From: Bacteroidales bacterium
GTDB lineage: Bacteria > Bacteroidota > Bacteroidia > Bacteroidales > P3
Direction of reading: 5' to 3'
Length of the DNA stretch: 64,000 nucleotides
NCBI GenBank assembly: GCA_017480225.1
Contig: JAFVBB010000001.1
Coordinates: 94,660-158,659 of the forward strand
The stretch's first letter is position 1; every line of letters starts with the position of its first letter. The translations under genes were made by a program, and so were the position numbers. The notes beneath the pieces are model-generated. The model worked only from the letters and a program-made list of their open reading frames with translations, was not told the DNA's origin and did no database searches. This document shows, one piece after another, positions 25,636 through 35,621 of this stretch.

Positions 25636-28242
25636 ATGGACAACCACGACACCACCAACGAGCAAGGCTCGACCATGTCGCTGGGCGACATGTTCCACGA
25701 CTACTGGATAGACTACGCGTCCGACGTAATCCTCGACCGTGCCGTGCCCGACATAGACGACGGGCTGAAACCTGTGCAACGGCGCATACTGCACGCCATG
25801 AGCGAAACCGACGACGGCCGCTACAACAAGGTGGCCAACATTGTGGGCAACACTATGCAGTACCATCCACACGGCGACGCCTCCATCAAGGACGCACTGG
25901 TAGGCCTCGGCCAAAAGGAGCTGCTGATTGACTGTCAGGGCAACTGGGGCAACATACTCACCGGCGACGACGCCGCGGCAGGCCGCTACATTGAGGCACG
26001 ACTGTCGAAGTTTGCCAAAGAGGTGGTCTTCAACGCCAAGACTACACAATGGAAGCCCTCCTACGACGGACGCAAGCGTGAGCCTGTTACCCTGCCCATC
26101 AAGTTCCCGCTGCTGCTGGCGCAGGGCACCAAGGGCATTGCCGTGACGCTGACCAGCGTCATCATGCCATACAACTTCTGCGAGCTGCTGGAAAGCTCAA
26201 TCAAGATATTGCAAGGCGAGCCTTTCGAGATATTCCCCGACTTCCCGACAGGCGGCCTGATAGACGTTAGCCGCTACAACGACGCAGCCCTCGGCGGCAG
26301 GCTTCGCATCAGGGCCAAGATGCACTATGACGACAAGCGCAAGGCAATAGTGATAACCGAGCTGCCATACACCGTCACCACCGATGTACTTATCGACAGC
26401 ATTCTGCAAGCCAACGAGAAGGGCAAGATAAAGATAAAGAAGGTGAACGACAACACTGCCGCAAGCGTGGAGATAGTGGTCTACCTCCCGGCAGGCGTCA
26501 GTCCCGACCAGGCCATCGACGCCCTCTATGCCTTCACAAGCTGCCAGATAAGCTTCTCGCCTCAGACCTGCGTAATTGTGGACAACCGCCCGGTATTCAT
26601 GACCGCCAGTGACATACTGCGCCACAACACAGAGCGTACCCGCGAACTGCTGCGCCAGGAACTGCACATCCAACTGGCCGAACTGGAAGACCGCTGGCAC
26701 TGGGTGAGCCTGGAAAAGATATTCTTCGAGAAAGGCATATACAAGAAGATGGAGCAGCGCGACAGCGCCTCGTGGGACGAACAGGTGGACGACATGCTCG
26801 CAGCATTCGGGCCTTACCAAAAACTGTTCAAACGGGAGATTACCCGCGCCGACGTGCTGAGACTCACCGAAAAGCCGGTGCGCAAAATATCGAAGTTCGA
26901 CATAAAGAAGGCCATGGACGAGTTGGCGTCGATAGAGATGACCATAGAGGAGGTGAAAAACCATCTGGCACACCTCACCGACTACGCCATAAACTACTTC
27001 CGGCACATACTTGACAAATACGGCAAAGGCCGCGAGCGCAAAACCGAGATACGCAACTTCGACGACATCGAGGCAACCACCGTGGCCTTGGCCAACGAGA
27101 AACTGTACGTAAACTACTCGACAGGCTTCGCCGGATGGGGGCTCAAGCGCGAGGAAGGGGTCGAGGCCGCCTGCGACTGCTCGCGCATGGACGACATCAT
27201 CGTCTTCCGTCGCGACGGCACGATGATGGTGACCAAGGTGCAGGAGAAAGGCTTTGTGGGCTCAGCCGACTGCAAGGAGATACTTTTCATTTCGGTGTTC
27301 CGCAAACGCGACGAGCGGACGGTCTACAACATGATCTACCGCGACGGGCCTTCGGGCTACGCCATGGTGAAGCGCTTCAGCGTCACCTCCATCACCCGCG
27401 ACCGCGACTACCCGCTCACCAAAGGCTCCAAGGGAAGCAAGGTGCTGTACTTCACTGCCAACCCAAACGGCGAGGCCGAGGTGATAACCGTGCACCACGT
27501 GAGCAACCCGAAGCTGAAGAAGGTGTCATTCGACTTCGACTTCAAGACCCTGGCCATCAAGGGGCGCAACAGCATGGGCAACATCCTGACGCGCAACGCC
27601 GTGCGCTCCATCAACCTGAAAGACACCGGTGTGAGCACCCTCAGCGCCCGCAAGATATGGTTCGACACCAACGTGCAGCGGCTCAACGTGAACGAGGCCG
27701 GTATCTATCTGGGCGAGTTCAAGGGTGCCGACCGCATACTGGCCATCAACCGCTCGGCAAACTACCGCACCACCACCTTCGACCTGGCAAACCACTACGA
27801 CGACGACCTTGCCGAGCTGCGCAAGTTCCGGCCCGACGCCGTGGTGACGGTGCTGTACCGCTCGGCGGAAGGATACCCTTACCTCAAACGCTTCACACCA
27901 GAGGCCACCGACCGCAAGACTCCATTCCTCGACGACGACGGCAGCACACTCATCAGCCTGTGCCTCGACTTCCACCCCAGGCTGGAAGTGGTCTACACCG
28001 CAGACAGCGGCAAGAAGATACAAAGCGAGATTATAGAGCTCGACGACTTTGTGGGCATCAAGGGAGCCAAGGCCAAGGGCAAGCGCGTGACAACATTCGC
28101 GGTGGAAAGCTTCAACTGGCTCACACCGCTTGTGGCCGACCCCGAACCGAAGGCCGACACGACGCAGGCCGAAGACACAGCCGTCGAGGATGTTGACGAC
28201 CGGCAGGGTTTCGCCGAAGGCACACAAACCGAACTCTTCTGA
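25636..28242 (+). CDS. parC: DNA topoisomerase IV subunit A
   Basis: The DNA-cutting subunit that unlinks daughter chromosomes. The 868-residue protein has the GyrA/ParC winged-helix core with D-G-L-K-P-V-Q-R-R-I-L, Y-H-P-H-G-D-A-S-I-K-D-A-L-V and the catalytic tyrosine in A-G-R-Y-I-E-A-R. The N-D-N-T-A-A-S-V-E-I-V-V tower region and an irregular C-terminal beta-propeller without a clear GyrA box favour ParC over GyrA; the true gyrA is at 42.7 kb. No parE is adjacent. The acidic C-terminus (D-T-T-Q-A-E-D-T-A-V-E-D-V-D-D) is typical of the phylum. It starts 10 bp after lepB and is followed 2 bp later by a glycosyltransferase. Confidence 0.93.
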   Translation: MDNHDTTNEQGSTMSLGDMFHDYWIDYASDVILDRAVPDIDDGLKPVQRRILHAMSETDDGRYNKVANIVGNTMQYHPHGDASIKDALVGLGQKELLIDCQGNWGNILTGDDAAAGRYIEARLSKFAKEVVFNAKTTQWKPSYDGRKREPVTLPIKFPLLLAQGTKGIAVTLTSVIMPYNFCELLESSIKILQGEPFEIFPDFPTGGLIDVSRYNDAALGGRLRIRAKMHYDDKRKAIVITELPYTVTTDVLIDSILQANEKGKIKIKKVNDNTAASVEIVVYLPAGVSPDQAIDALYAFTSCQISFSPQTCVIVDNRPVFMTASDILRHNTERTRELLRQELHIQLAELEDRWHWVSLEKIFFEKGIYKKMEQRDSASWDEQVDDMLAAFGPYQKLFKREITRADVLRLTEKPVRKISKFDIKKAMDELASIEMTIEEVKNHLAHLTDYAINYFRHILDKYGKGRERKTEIRNFDDIEATTVALANEKLYVNYSTGFAGWGLKREEGVEAACDCSRMDDIIVFRRDGTMMVTKVQEKGFVGSADCKEILFISVFRKRDERTVYNMIYRDGPSGYAMVKRFSVTSITRDRDYPLTKGSKGSKVLYFTANPNGEAEVITVHHVSNPKLKKVSFDFDFKTLAIKGRNSMGNILTRNAVRSINLKDTGVSTLSARKIWFDTNVQRLNVNEAGIYLGEFKGADRILAINRSANYRTTTFDLANHYDDDLAELRKFRPDAVVTVLYRSAEGYPYLKRFTPEATDRKTPFLDDDGSTLISLCLDFHPRLEVVYTADSGKKIQSEIIELDDFVGIKGAKAKGKRVTTFAVESFNWLTPLVADPEPKADTTQAEDTAVEDVDDRQGFAEGTQTELF

Positions 28243-28244
28243 CC

Positions 28245-29411
28245 ATGCGCCTGCTCTTCGTGCTGCCACGCTTCCCCTACCCTCTCGACAAGGGCGACAA
28301 GCTTCGTGCCTACCACCAGCTTGTCGAACTGGCCAAGCGTCACGAAGTGCACCTCTTCGCGCTGTCGCACAGCCCTGTGGAAGAATGGCAGCTGGAGGCC
28401 CTGCGGCCCCACTGCGCCAGCATACACGTGGAGCGTCTGCGAGCGCCCGAGGCATGGTGGGGTGTGCTGCGTGCTTTCCTTAAGGGCGAGCCGCTGCAGG
28501 TGGGCTACTGGACCACACGGCGCGCCATGCGCCACTTTCAAGAATACAGGCAAAGCCTGCCGTGCGACGCGATGTATGCCCAGATGGTGCGTACAATGAA
28601 GTATCTGGGCGGGTTTCAGCCAGGCGGTTGCACAACGAGGGTGCTCGACTTCCAGGACGCCCTGTCGCTCAACGCCAGGCGCCGCATGGAGCGCTCGCGC
28701 GGACTGACGCGCTGGATGCTGCGCTATGAATGCCGTGCCCTGCAACGCGCCGAGCAGAAGGCGCAACAGCTTTTCCACACCACCATTATTGCCCCGGCCG
28801 ACCGTGACGCCATCGACAGCAGCATTGCCATCGTGCCCAACGGCGTGGACACCGACTTCTTCCACCCCTCCCCATCGGCGGCGGACGGCGAAAGCCACAC
28901 GCTGGTCTTCACCGGCAACATGGCCTATGCGCCCAATGTCGACGCGGCCTGCTTCCTTGTGGGCGAGGTGATGCCGCTCGTGTGGGCCTCCATCCCTGAG
29001 GCCACAGTGCTGCTGGCAGGCGCCGACCCCAAACCTGCCGTGAAGGCACTGGCCGGACGCCGGGTAGCCGTGAGCGGCCGCCTGCCCGACATACGCACCG
29101 CCTACGCCTCGGCCAGCCTTTTTGTGGCGCCGATGCGCATTGGCAGCGGTATGCAGAACAAACTGCTCGAGGCCATGGCCATGCACCTGCCCTGCGTCAC
29201 CACCACGCTGGCCGCCGCCCCGCTGGGCGCGGAGGATGGCAGGCACCTGCTCGTGGGCGACAACGCCGGGCAGCTGGCCGAAAGGATAGTGAGCCTTCTC
29301 GGCTCCGACGCCCTGCGCGGCAGCATAGCCGACGGCGGCCACAGCTTCGTGGCGGAGCGCTACTCCTGGCAGGCCGCCGTGGCTCCTCTTGAGGAGATAT
29401 TAACTCATTAA
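28245..29411 (+). CDS. glycosyltransferase, GT4, exosortase-type sugar transferase family
   Basis: A 388-residue GT-B enzyme starting M-R-L-L-F-V-L-P-R-F-P-Y-P-L-D-K-G-D-K, the N-terminal signature of the TIGR03087-like PEP-CTERM/EpsH1 sugar transferase group. The C-lobe has V-P-N-G-V-D-T-D-F-F, V-F-T-G-N-M-A-Y-A-P-N-V-D-A and the donor-binding I-G-S-G-M-Q-N-K-L-L-E-A-M-A with both glutamate-region residues. No exosortase or capsule genes are near. It starts 2 bp after parC and is probably translationally coupled. Acceptor is unknown; 13 bp separate it from the zinc peptidase gene. Confidence 0.9.
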   Translation: MRLLFVLPRFPYPLDKGDKLRAYHQLVELAKRHEVHLFALSHSPVEEWQLEALRPHCASIHVERLRAPEAWWGVLRAFLKGEPLQVGYWTTRRAMRHFQEYRQSLPCDAMYAQMVRTMKYLGGFQPGGCTTRVLDFQDALSLNARRRMERSRGLTRWMLRYECRALQRAEQKAQQLFHTTIIAPADRDAIDSSIAIVPNGVDTDFFHPSPSAADGESHTLVFTGNMAYAPNVDAACFLVGEVMPLVWASIPEATVLLAGADPKPAVKALAGRRVAVSGRLPDIRTAYASASLFVAPMRIGSGMQNKLLEAMAMHLPCVTTTLAAAPLGAEDGRHLLVGDNAGQLAERIVSLLGSDALRGSIADGGHSFVAERYSWQAAVAPLEEILTH

Positions 29412-29424
29412 CACATACAAAAAC

Positions 29425-30279
29425 ATGGATCTTAACGGACGCAGACAAAGCACCAATTTCGAAGACCGCCGCAGCGGCGGCAAAACAGGCCTCATTGCCG
29501 GGCTGGGCGGCGGCGGGGCAATCATCGCCATCATTCTCACACTGCTGCTCGGAGGCAACCCCTCCGACGTGATCGAGCAGGTGGCATCGGGCAACATGCA
29601 GGCCGGGCAGTACACCCCCACCGCGCAAGAGGAGGAGTTCAAGACCTTCGCCCTGCAGATACTGGCCTCGACCGAGGACGTGTGGAGCTCCGAGTTCAAA
29701 AAGCAAGGACTCACCTACCGCGCGCCGAAGCTGATACTCTTCCACGGCTCGGTGCAGAGCGCCTGCGGCGGGGCAACCTCGTCGGCAGGCCCGTTCTACT
29801 GCTCCGCCGACGAGCAGGTGTACCTCGACCTCGACTTCTTCAACGAGATGAGCACCACAATCGGGGCCGGGGGCGACTTCGCCTGCGCCTACGTCATTGC
29901 GCACGAGGTGGGGCACCACGTGCAGCACCTGCTCGGCACACTCGACCAAGCCCACAGCCAGATGGCACGGCAGGGCGAGGCCGACAAAAACCGCACCAGC
30001 GTGCGCATTGAGCTGCAGGCCGACTACTATGCCGGAGTGTGGGGCTACCACGAGAACCGGATGTTCGGCTCGTTGCAGGACGGCGACATCGAGGAGGCCA
30101 TCAACGCGGCACAAAAGATTGGCGACGACTACCTGCAGAAGAAAGCCCGTGGCTACTCCACGCCCGAAAGCTTCACCCACGGCACCTCGGCCCAGCGCAT
30201 GAAGTGGCTCAAAAAAGGCCTCACCACCGGCAACATCAAGGGCGGCGACACCTTCTCACCGGCCTACAGCTCGCTGTAA
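29425..30279 (+). CDS. neutral zinc metallopeptidase, YpfJ family
   Basis: A 284-residue membrane-anchored protein of the YpfJ (zinc_peptidase) family. One transmembrane helix follows the N-terminal M-D-L-N-G-R-R-Q-S-x-N-F-E-D-R-R motif (A-G-L-G-G-G-G-A-I-I-A-I-I-L-T-L-L-L-G), and the catalytic site A-H-E-V-G-H-H is at about residue 160, with a later E-L-Q-A-D-Y-Y-A-G supplying the third zinc ligand. Length and motif order are standard. The substrate is unknown. A strong terminator follows at 30361. Confidence 0.94.
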   Translation: MDLNGRRQSTNFEDRRSGGKTGLIAGLGGGGAIIAIILTLLLGGNPSDVIEQVASGNMQAGQYTPTAQEEEFKTFALQILASTEDVWSSEFKKQGLTYRAPKLILFHGSVQSACGGATSSAGPFYCSADEQVYLDLDFFNEMSTTIGAGGDFACAYVIAHEVGHHVQHLLGTLDQAHSQMARQGEADKNRTSVRIELQADYYAGVWGYHENRMFGSLQDGDIEEAINAAQKIGDDYLQKKARGYSTPESFTHGTSAQRMKWLKKGLTTGNIKGGDTFSPAYSSL

Positions 30280-30360
30280 ACAATCATTCTTCTTCCTCGC
30301 AGGAAAGGCGCAAGCCAGCACTGACCGGCAGCCTGCGAGGCCTCGCCTTGCTCCAACAAG

Positions 30361-30390
30361 CCCCATCCGGCGGATGGGGTTTTTCTTTTT
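30361..30390 (+). terminator. intrinsic terminator after the zinc peptidase gene
   Basis: CCCCATCC pairs with GGATGGGG across a GGC loop and is followed by TTTTTCTTTTT. It ends the lepB-parC-GT-peptidase run. The rest of the 30280-30803 gap holds an F2 element and the dnaB promoter. Confidence 0.92.
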
Positions 30391-30463
30391 CTACTGCCCC
30401 GAGCCACGTCTGCGCCGCGCCAAAGCCCCTCCACACGGGCTTGAAAACAGCCTCAAAGCCGTG

Positions 30464-30617
30464 ACAATCACTATTCATTGACTGGCCAACTACTTGTCAT
30501 CGCCTACAAATGTAGTTCTTGATTAGTAGTTGGGTAGGCGATGAGTAGGAGTTGAGTAGGAGTTGGTCTTGCCTCAACACTGATTTACAGTTGGTTGCGA
30601 ATATGACTATTACCCCC
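30464..30617 (+). repeat. F2 11-nt-grid element, copy D
   Basis: Left units ACAATCACTAT, TCATTGACTGG, CCAACTACTTG, TCATCGCCTAC; loop AAAT; right units GTAGTTCTTGA, TTAGTAGTTGG, GTAGGCGATGA, GTAGGAGTTGA, GTAGGAGTTGG, TCTTGCCTCAA, CACTGATTTAC and tail to TACCCCC. It lies between two plus-strand transcription units, 150 bp before the dnaB promoter, in the same direction. The innermost left unit is complementary to the third right unit (GTAGGCGATGA) rather than the first. Confidence 0.9.
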
Positions 30618-30770
30618 CGCCCGGCTCGGATGGCTCTTCATTCGTAAGATACTGATAGTCTGCACAGAACGGAGGCTGCTCGAAGCCTGTCGGCGGCAGG
30701 CGCGGCCGTCAGTGGCGGCGACGGCGGAGGGCTGAGGAAAAAAAGCGTGCAGCAATCGACTTTTTTTGCG

Positions 30771-30778
30771 TACTTTTG
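30771..30778 (+). promoter_or_regulatory. -7 box (TACTTTTG) of dnaB
   Basis: TACTTTTG preceded by a T-run lies 26 nt before the chosen dnaB start at 30804, which makes the earlier in-frame ATG at 30747 unusable. Confidence 0.65.
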
Positions 30779-30803
30779 CAGTCCTTATTTAAGCCGAACC
30801 ACT

Positions 30804-32336
30804 ATGCCGACAACCAATACAAGACGCAACACGAGAATGACTTACGAGCAGGCTTTCAGCATCAACAGCAACACGCCCCCGCAGGCTGTGTCGCTGGAGG
30901 AAAGCGTGCTCGGAGCGCTGATGCTCGACCAGACCGCGCTGCTCAACGCCATAGAGACGCTCCACGTGGAGTACTTCTACAAGCCCGAGCACCAGACTAT
31001 ATATCGCGCCATACACAAGCTGTTCGAGATGAGCCAGCCGGTCGACATGCTGACGGTTGTGGAGCGACTGAGGCTCGACGGCGAGCTTGAGGCCGCCGGG
31101 GGTGCCTACGCGGTGAGCAAGCTGACGGAGAACGTGGTGAGCGCGGCGCACATAGAGTACCACATAAGGATACTGAGCGAGAAGTACATACAGCGCGAGA
31201 TCATACGCATCAGCACCGAGACAATCACCGACGCCTACGACGAGACGACCGACGTGGTGAACCTGCTCGACAAGACTGAGCAGCGGCTGATGGACATAAA
31301 CGACAAGAACTTCCGCTCGGACTACCACCCGGTGAGCGACTTTGTGGCGCAGGCCAACAAGCAGATAGAAGAGGCCGGGCAGAAGGCCGATGGCCTGAGC
31401 GGCCTTGAGACGGGCTTCATCGGCCTCGACCGAATAACGGCGGGCTTCCAGCCCGGCACACTCATCATACTGGCGGCGCGCCCGGCCATGGGCAAGACAG
31501 CATGTGCCATGAGCATGGCGCGCAACATTGCGGTCGACTTCAAGAAGGCCGTGGCCTTCTTCTCGCTCGAGATGAGCGGCCAGGAGCTGGCCATGCGCCT
31601 GTTGAGCAGCGAGGCCAGCCTACCCGGCGAGAAGCTGAAGACAGGCCACCTGGCCGCCCATGAGCGCGAGCAGCTGAAGGTGGCGGCGCAGCACCTGGGC
31701 AGCGCCCCGCTCTACATCGACGACACGCCGTCGCTCACCATCTTCGAGCTTCGCGCCAAGGCTCGCAGGCTGAAGCAGCGCTTTGACATACAGATGATCT
31801 TCATCGACTACCTACAGCTCATGTCGAGCGGCACTACCGACAACCGCAACGGCAACCGCGAGCAGGAGATAAGCATGATAAGCCGCCAGCTGAAGGCCCT
31901 GTCGAAGGAGCTGGGCATACCGGTGCTGGCCATGTCGCAGCTGAGCCGACAGGTGGAGAACCGCGTGGGCAACAAGCCGCAGCTGAGCGACCTGCGCGAG
32001 AGCGGCGCCATAGAGCAGGACGCCGACATGGTGATTTTCATATATCGCCCGGAGTATTACAAGATAGAGCAGTACGAGGACGGCACCTCGACCAAGGGCA
32101 TGGCTGACCTGCTGATAGCCAAGCACCGCTCGGGCAAGGTGGGCGAGGTGCACATGCGCTTCGTAAACGAATATGTGCGCTTCGACAACCCGATGGACCA
32201 AAGCCTGGCGGCGGCGGGCGGCATGTCGATGGTGTCAATGCCGCAAAACAGTGCCTTCGACCAGGGCGGCGGCACCATCACACTCGACTCGAAGATGAAC
32301 AACGACCTGGCTGGCGACGACTCCGTGCCGTTCTGA
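30804..32336 (+). CDS. dnaB: replicative DNA helicase
   Basis: The ring helicase at the replication fork. The 510-residue protein has an N-terminal DnaB domain (P-P-Q-A-V-S-L-E-E-S-V-L-G-A-L-M-L-D) and a RecA-like domain with Walker A A-R-P-A-M-G-K-T, Walker B Q-M-I-F-I-D-Y-L-Q-L-M, and the arginine finger region S-Q-L-S-R-Q-V-E. The start is placed downstream of the -7 box at 30771-30778; the longer frame from 30747 would begin upstream of the transcript. It ends 7 bp from the convergent transporter gene. Confidence 0.97.
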   Translation: MPTTNTRRNTRMTYEQAFSINSNTPPQAVSLEESVLGALMLDQTALLNAIETLHVEYFYKPEHQTIYRAIHKLFEMSQPVDMLTVVERLRLDGELEAAGGAYAVSKLTENVVSAAHIEYHIRILSEKYIQREIIRISTETITDAYDETTDVVNLLDKTEQRLMDINDKNFRSDYHPVSDFVAQANKQIEEAGQKADGLSGLETGFIGLDRITAGFQPGTLIILAARPAMGKTACAMSMARNIAVDFKKAVAFFSLEMSGQELAMRLLSSEASLPGEKLKTGHLAAHEREQLKVAAQHLGSAPLYIDDTPSLTIFELRAKARRLKQRFDIQMIFIDYLQLMSSGTTDNRNGNREQEISMISRQLKALSKELGIPVLAMSQLSRQVENRVGNKPQLSDLRESGAIEQDADMVIFIYRPEYYKIEQYEDGTSTKGMADLLIAKHRSGKVGEVHMRFVNEYVRFDNPMDQSLAAAGGMSMVSMPQNSAFDQGGGTITLDSKMNNDLAGDDSVPF

Positions 32337-32343
32337 CGGAGGG

Positions 32344-33750
32344 TCAGAACCCCGGCAGGCCGAGCCACAGCGTGGGCAACATCAGCAGGAAACCCACCAC
32401 AATCAGCGCCACAATGAACTTCCACACCCACCGCAGCCATGTGCCGTAGGGTATGCGGGCCATGCCAAGCACACCGACAAGCACGCCGCTGGTGGGGGTG
32501 AGCATATTGGTGAAGCCGTCGCCGAACTGGAAAGCCAGCACGGTGGTCTGCCTCGACACGTTGATGAGGTCGGCGAACTGGGTCATGATGGGCATTGTGA
32601 GCGCAGCCTTGGCCGAGCCGCTGGGCATGACGACGTTGAGCAGCGTCTGGAAGAGGTACATCACCCCCAGCGAGGCCACATCGCCGGTCTGCGCCAGCGA
32701 GCGCGTGAGGCCGTAGAGCATGGTGTCAATCACCCGCCCGTCCTTGAGGATGAATATAATGCCGCTGGCAAGCCCCACCACCAGGGCGGCCGAGAGTATG
32801 TCCTTGCCGCCGGCAAGGAAGAGCTTGGCGATGTCGTCGGCACGCTGGTGGTCGATTATCCCTGCCAGTATGCCCATGGCCAGAAACAGTGCCGAGATCT
32901 CGGCTATGTACCACTCGAAGGCCAGCACACCAACCACCAGAGCCACAATGGTCAACAGCAACAATATCAGTATCAGCCCCTGGCGCCCGGTGAGCGAGGG
33001 CTGCTCGGTGCCCTGCAGACGCTCGCGCCAATAGTCGTCAAGTTTTTGGACAGGGCTGCGCTCGGGCTTGGCCTTCACCCTGTGGGCATACCACAGCACG
33101 AAGGCAATGCCCACCACGGTGAGCACCACCCAGCAGAAGAGCCTGTATTCCGCGCCCGAAAAGAGCGGCAGCCCGGCAATGCCCTGCGCAATGCCTACAG
33201 TGAACGGATTGAGTATGGCCCCGGCAAAGCCTATGTGGGCAGCCACATAGCACATGCATACGCCCACTATCGAGTCGTAGCCCATCTGTACGGCCAGCGG
33301 AATGAAGACCACGACAAAGGCTATCGTCTCCTCGCTCATGCCGAACAAGGCGCCAAACAGGCTGAAAAGCACCATGACCGACACGATGATGATGTTGTCC
33401 ACCCCCACCCACCTGACCACACGGAAGCGGCTCCACCGCTGCACTCGCCGCAGGAAAGCCATGACGCCCACGTCGATGGCATGGCTGTTGTTCACTATCC
33501 AGAACGCCCCGCCCACTATAAGTATGAACACAATGATGTCGGCCTTGTCGACAAAGCCGTTGAACAGGGCCGAGAAGACCTGCCAGGTCTGCGGGGCGCG
33601 CTCGACGTAGTGGAACGAACCGTCGACCACCACCTCGCGCCCACCGGCCATCTGCCTGGCGAACTCACCGGCTGGCACAATCCATGTCAACACCGCCGCA
33701 AGCACAATGAGGGCGAAGACTATCGTGAAGGTGTGGGGAATGCGTTTCAT
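32344..33750 (-). CDS. DcuC/YfcC-family membrane transporter
   Basis: A 468-residue inner-membrane carrier with about 12 hydrophobic segments. N-terminal P-H-T-F-T-I-V-F-A-L-I-V and the loop I-V-P-A-G-E-F are typical of YfcC, a branch of the C4-dicarboxylate/basic amino acid carrier superfamily; conserved G-x-x-E-E-T-I-A-F and a P-S-G-S-A-K-A-A-L-T-M-P-I-M segment near residue 370 are present. Actual substrate is unknown; ornithine/arginine antiport and dicarboxylate transport have both been proposed for relatives. It overlaps dxs by 4 bases (ATGA). Confidence 0.88.
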   Translation of the reverse strand: MKRIPHTFTIVFALIVLAAVLTWIVPAGEFARQMAGGREVVVDGSFHYVERAPQTWQVFSALFNGFVDKADIIVFILIVGGAFWIVNNSHAIDVGVMAFLRRVQRWSRFRVVRWVGVDNIIIVSVMVLFSLFGALFGMSEETIAFVVVFIPLAVQMGYDSIVGVCMCYVAAHIGFAGAILNPFTVGIAQGIAGLPLFSGAEYRLFCWVVLTVVGIAFVLWYAHRVKAKPERSPVQKLDDYWRERLQGTEQPSLTGRQGLILILLLLTIVALVVGVLAFEWYIAEISALFLAMGILAGIIDHQRADDIAKLFLAGGKDILSAALVVGLASGIIFILKDGRVIDTMLYGLTRSLAQTGDVASLGVMYLFQTLLNVVMPSGSAKAALTMPIMTQFADLINVSRQTTVLAFQFGDGFTNMLTPTSGVLVGVLGMARIPYGTWLRWVWKFIVALIVVGFLLMLPTLWLGLPGF

Positions 33751-35621
33751 GGCTGCAGGCAGGCTTCACGTATTGCGTCGGCGTCGATGCGGCAGTCTTT
33801 CTTGAGCCTCGCCACGGGGCCATGCGCCACAAACTCGTCGGGTATGGCCAGCAGCCGCAGCGCAGACACCGCACCAGGGTGGCGCTGAGCCATGTACGAG
33901 GCCACCGCCTCTCCGAATCCACCCATGCGCACGCCGTCCTCGACGGTGACGATGCGGCGATAGCCACGCGCGGCGACCTCGTCGAGCAGGCCTGTGTCGA
34001 GCGGCTTGAGGAAGCGCATGTCGAACAGCGCGGCACCTATCTCGTCGGCCACGCGCAGGGCGTCGTTGCCCACTGTGCCCAAGGTCAGCAGGGCAACCTC
34101 GCCCCTACCCTTGCGCAGCTCGCGCCCACGTCCGGCCTCTATGCGTTCAAAAGGGCTGCGCCACTCGGGGCACACACCCAGTCCGCGCGGATAGCGTATC
34201 ACCCATGGGCCGCCGGGCAGCTGCGCGGTGTACATCATGCTGCGCAGCTCGTGCTCGTCCATCGGGGCGCACACCGTCAGTCCAGGCACAGGCCGCAGGG
34301 CAGCCAGGTCGAACACTCCGTGGTGCGTCGGGCCATCGTCGCCCACCAGGCCGGCACGGTCGAGGCACAGCACCACGTGCAGCCCCTGCAGAGCCACGTC
34401 GTGAATCACCTGGTCGTAGGCACGCTGCGCGAATGAGGAGTAGATGTTGCAGAAGGGAACCATGCCGCCAGCCGCCAGCCCGGCGGCGAAGGTCACGGCG
34501 TGCTGCTCGGCGATGCCGACGTCGAACACGCGGTCGGGCATACTCTGCATCATGATGTTGAGCGAGCAGCCCGAGGCCATGGCAGGCGTGATGCCCACAA
34601 TGGCGGGGTTCATCCCGGCAAGCTCCACCATGGTGTGGCCGAACACTTCCTGGTACTTCACAGGCTTGCCGCCAGCCTCCTCGCTTATCTGGTTGCCCGT
34701 GTGGCTGTCGAAGCGGCCGGGCGCGTGGTAGGCCACGGGGTTTTCCTCGGCCTGGCGCAGCCCCTTGCCCTTGCGGGTGACCACATGGAGCAGCTTCGGG
34801 CCGTCGAGCTCGCGCATACGCTGCAGCATGTCTACCAGCCCCGGCAGGTTGTGTCCGTCGACCGGGCCGAAATAGCGTATGCCCAGCGACTCGAACAGGT
34901 TGCTGCCACCCAGGGCCACGGTCTTGGCCGTCGACGTGAGCCGCTGCAAGATGCCTATCGAATGGTCGTGCCGACGGCGGTCGCCGCTGCCGTCAAGCCG
35001 CCTCCATGCGCTTGTCTTCAGCCTGTTGTAGCGGCGCGAGGAGGTGATGCGTGCCAGGTATTTGTCCAGGCCGCCCACAGCCTTGTCTATCGAGATGCCG
35101 TTGTCGTTGAGTATCACCAGCACATTGGCCTTCGACGAGCCGAGGTTGTTCAACGCCTCGAAAGCCTCGCCCCCGGTCATGGAGCCGTCGCCGATGACGG
35201 CGATGTGGCTGCGGTGGATATTGCCCTGGAAGCGGCTGGCAGCAGCCATGCCCAGCACCGCGCTGATGGAGGTCGAGCTGTGTCCCGTGCCGAAAGCGTC
35301 GTAGCGGCTCTCGCTCATCTTCGGGAAACCGCTGAGGCCGCCGTATGAGCGCAGAGTGTCGAACTCGGCGCGGCGGCCGGTGAGTATCTTATGGGCGTAG
35401 GACTGGTGACCCACGTCCCACACCAGCTTGTCGTCGGGCGTGTTGAACACATAGTGCAGCGCCACGGTGAGCTCAACCACCCCCAGGCTCGACGCCAGGT
35501 GGCCGGGGTGGTTGGAGAGGGTGTCAATGATGAATGCGCGCAGTTGGTCGGCCACCCCCTGCAGGCTCTCCACAGGCAGGCGGCGCAGATCGTCGGGCGA
35601 GTTGATTTCGTTCAGCAGCAT
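33747..35621 (-). CDS. dxs: 1-deoxy-D-xylulose-5-phosphate synthase
   Basis: The thiamine-diphosphate enzyme that makes DXP from pyruvate and glyceraldehyde 3-phosphate, the first step of the MEP pathway. The 624-residue protein shows H-Q-S-Y-A-H-K-I-L-T-G-R, G-H-S-S-T-S-I-S, the ThDP motif G-D-G-S-M-T-G-G-E-A-F-E-A-L-N-N, D-G-P-T-H-H-G-V-F and the transketolase C-domain (Y-P-R-G-L-G). Complete, normal length. It begins 1 nt beyond the stop of the secreted protein gene at 35622 and overlaps the transporter gene by 4 bases. Confidence 0.97.
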   Translation of the reverse strand: MLLNEINSPDDLRRLPVESLQGVADQLRAFIIDTLSNHPGHLASSLGVVELTVALHYVFNTPDDKLVWDVGHQSYAHKILTGRRAEFDTLRSYGGLSGFPKMSESRYDAFGTGHSSTSISAVLGMAAASRFQGNIHRSHIAVIGDGSMTGGEAFEALNNLGSSKANVLVILNDNGISIDKAVGGLDKYLARITSSRRYNRLKTSAWRRLDGSGDRRRHDHSIGILQRLTSTAKTVALGGSNLFESLGIRYFGPVDGHNLPGLVDMLQRMRELDGPKLLHVVTRKGKGLRQAEENPVAYHAPGRFDSHTGNQISEEAGGKPVKYQEVFGHTMVELAGMNPAIVGITPAMASGCSLNIMMQSMPDRVFDVGIAEQHAVTFAAGLAAGGMVPFCNIYSSFAQRAYDQVIHDVALQGLHVVLCLDRAGLVGDDGPTHHGVFDLAALRPVPGLTVCAPMDEHELRSMMYTAQLPGGPWVIRYPRGLGVCPEWRSPFERIEAGRGRELRKGRGEVALLTLGTVGNDALRVADEIGAALFDMRFLKPLDTGLLDEVAARGYRRIVTVEDGVRMGGFGEAVASYMAQRHPGAVSALRLLAIPDEFVAHGPVARLKKDCRIDADAIREACLQP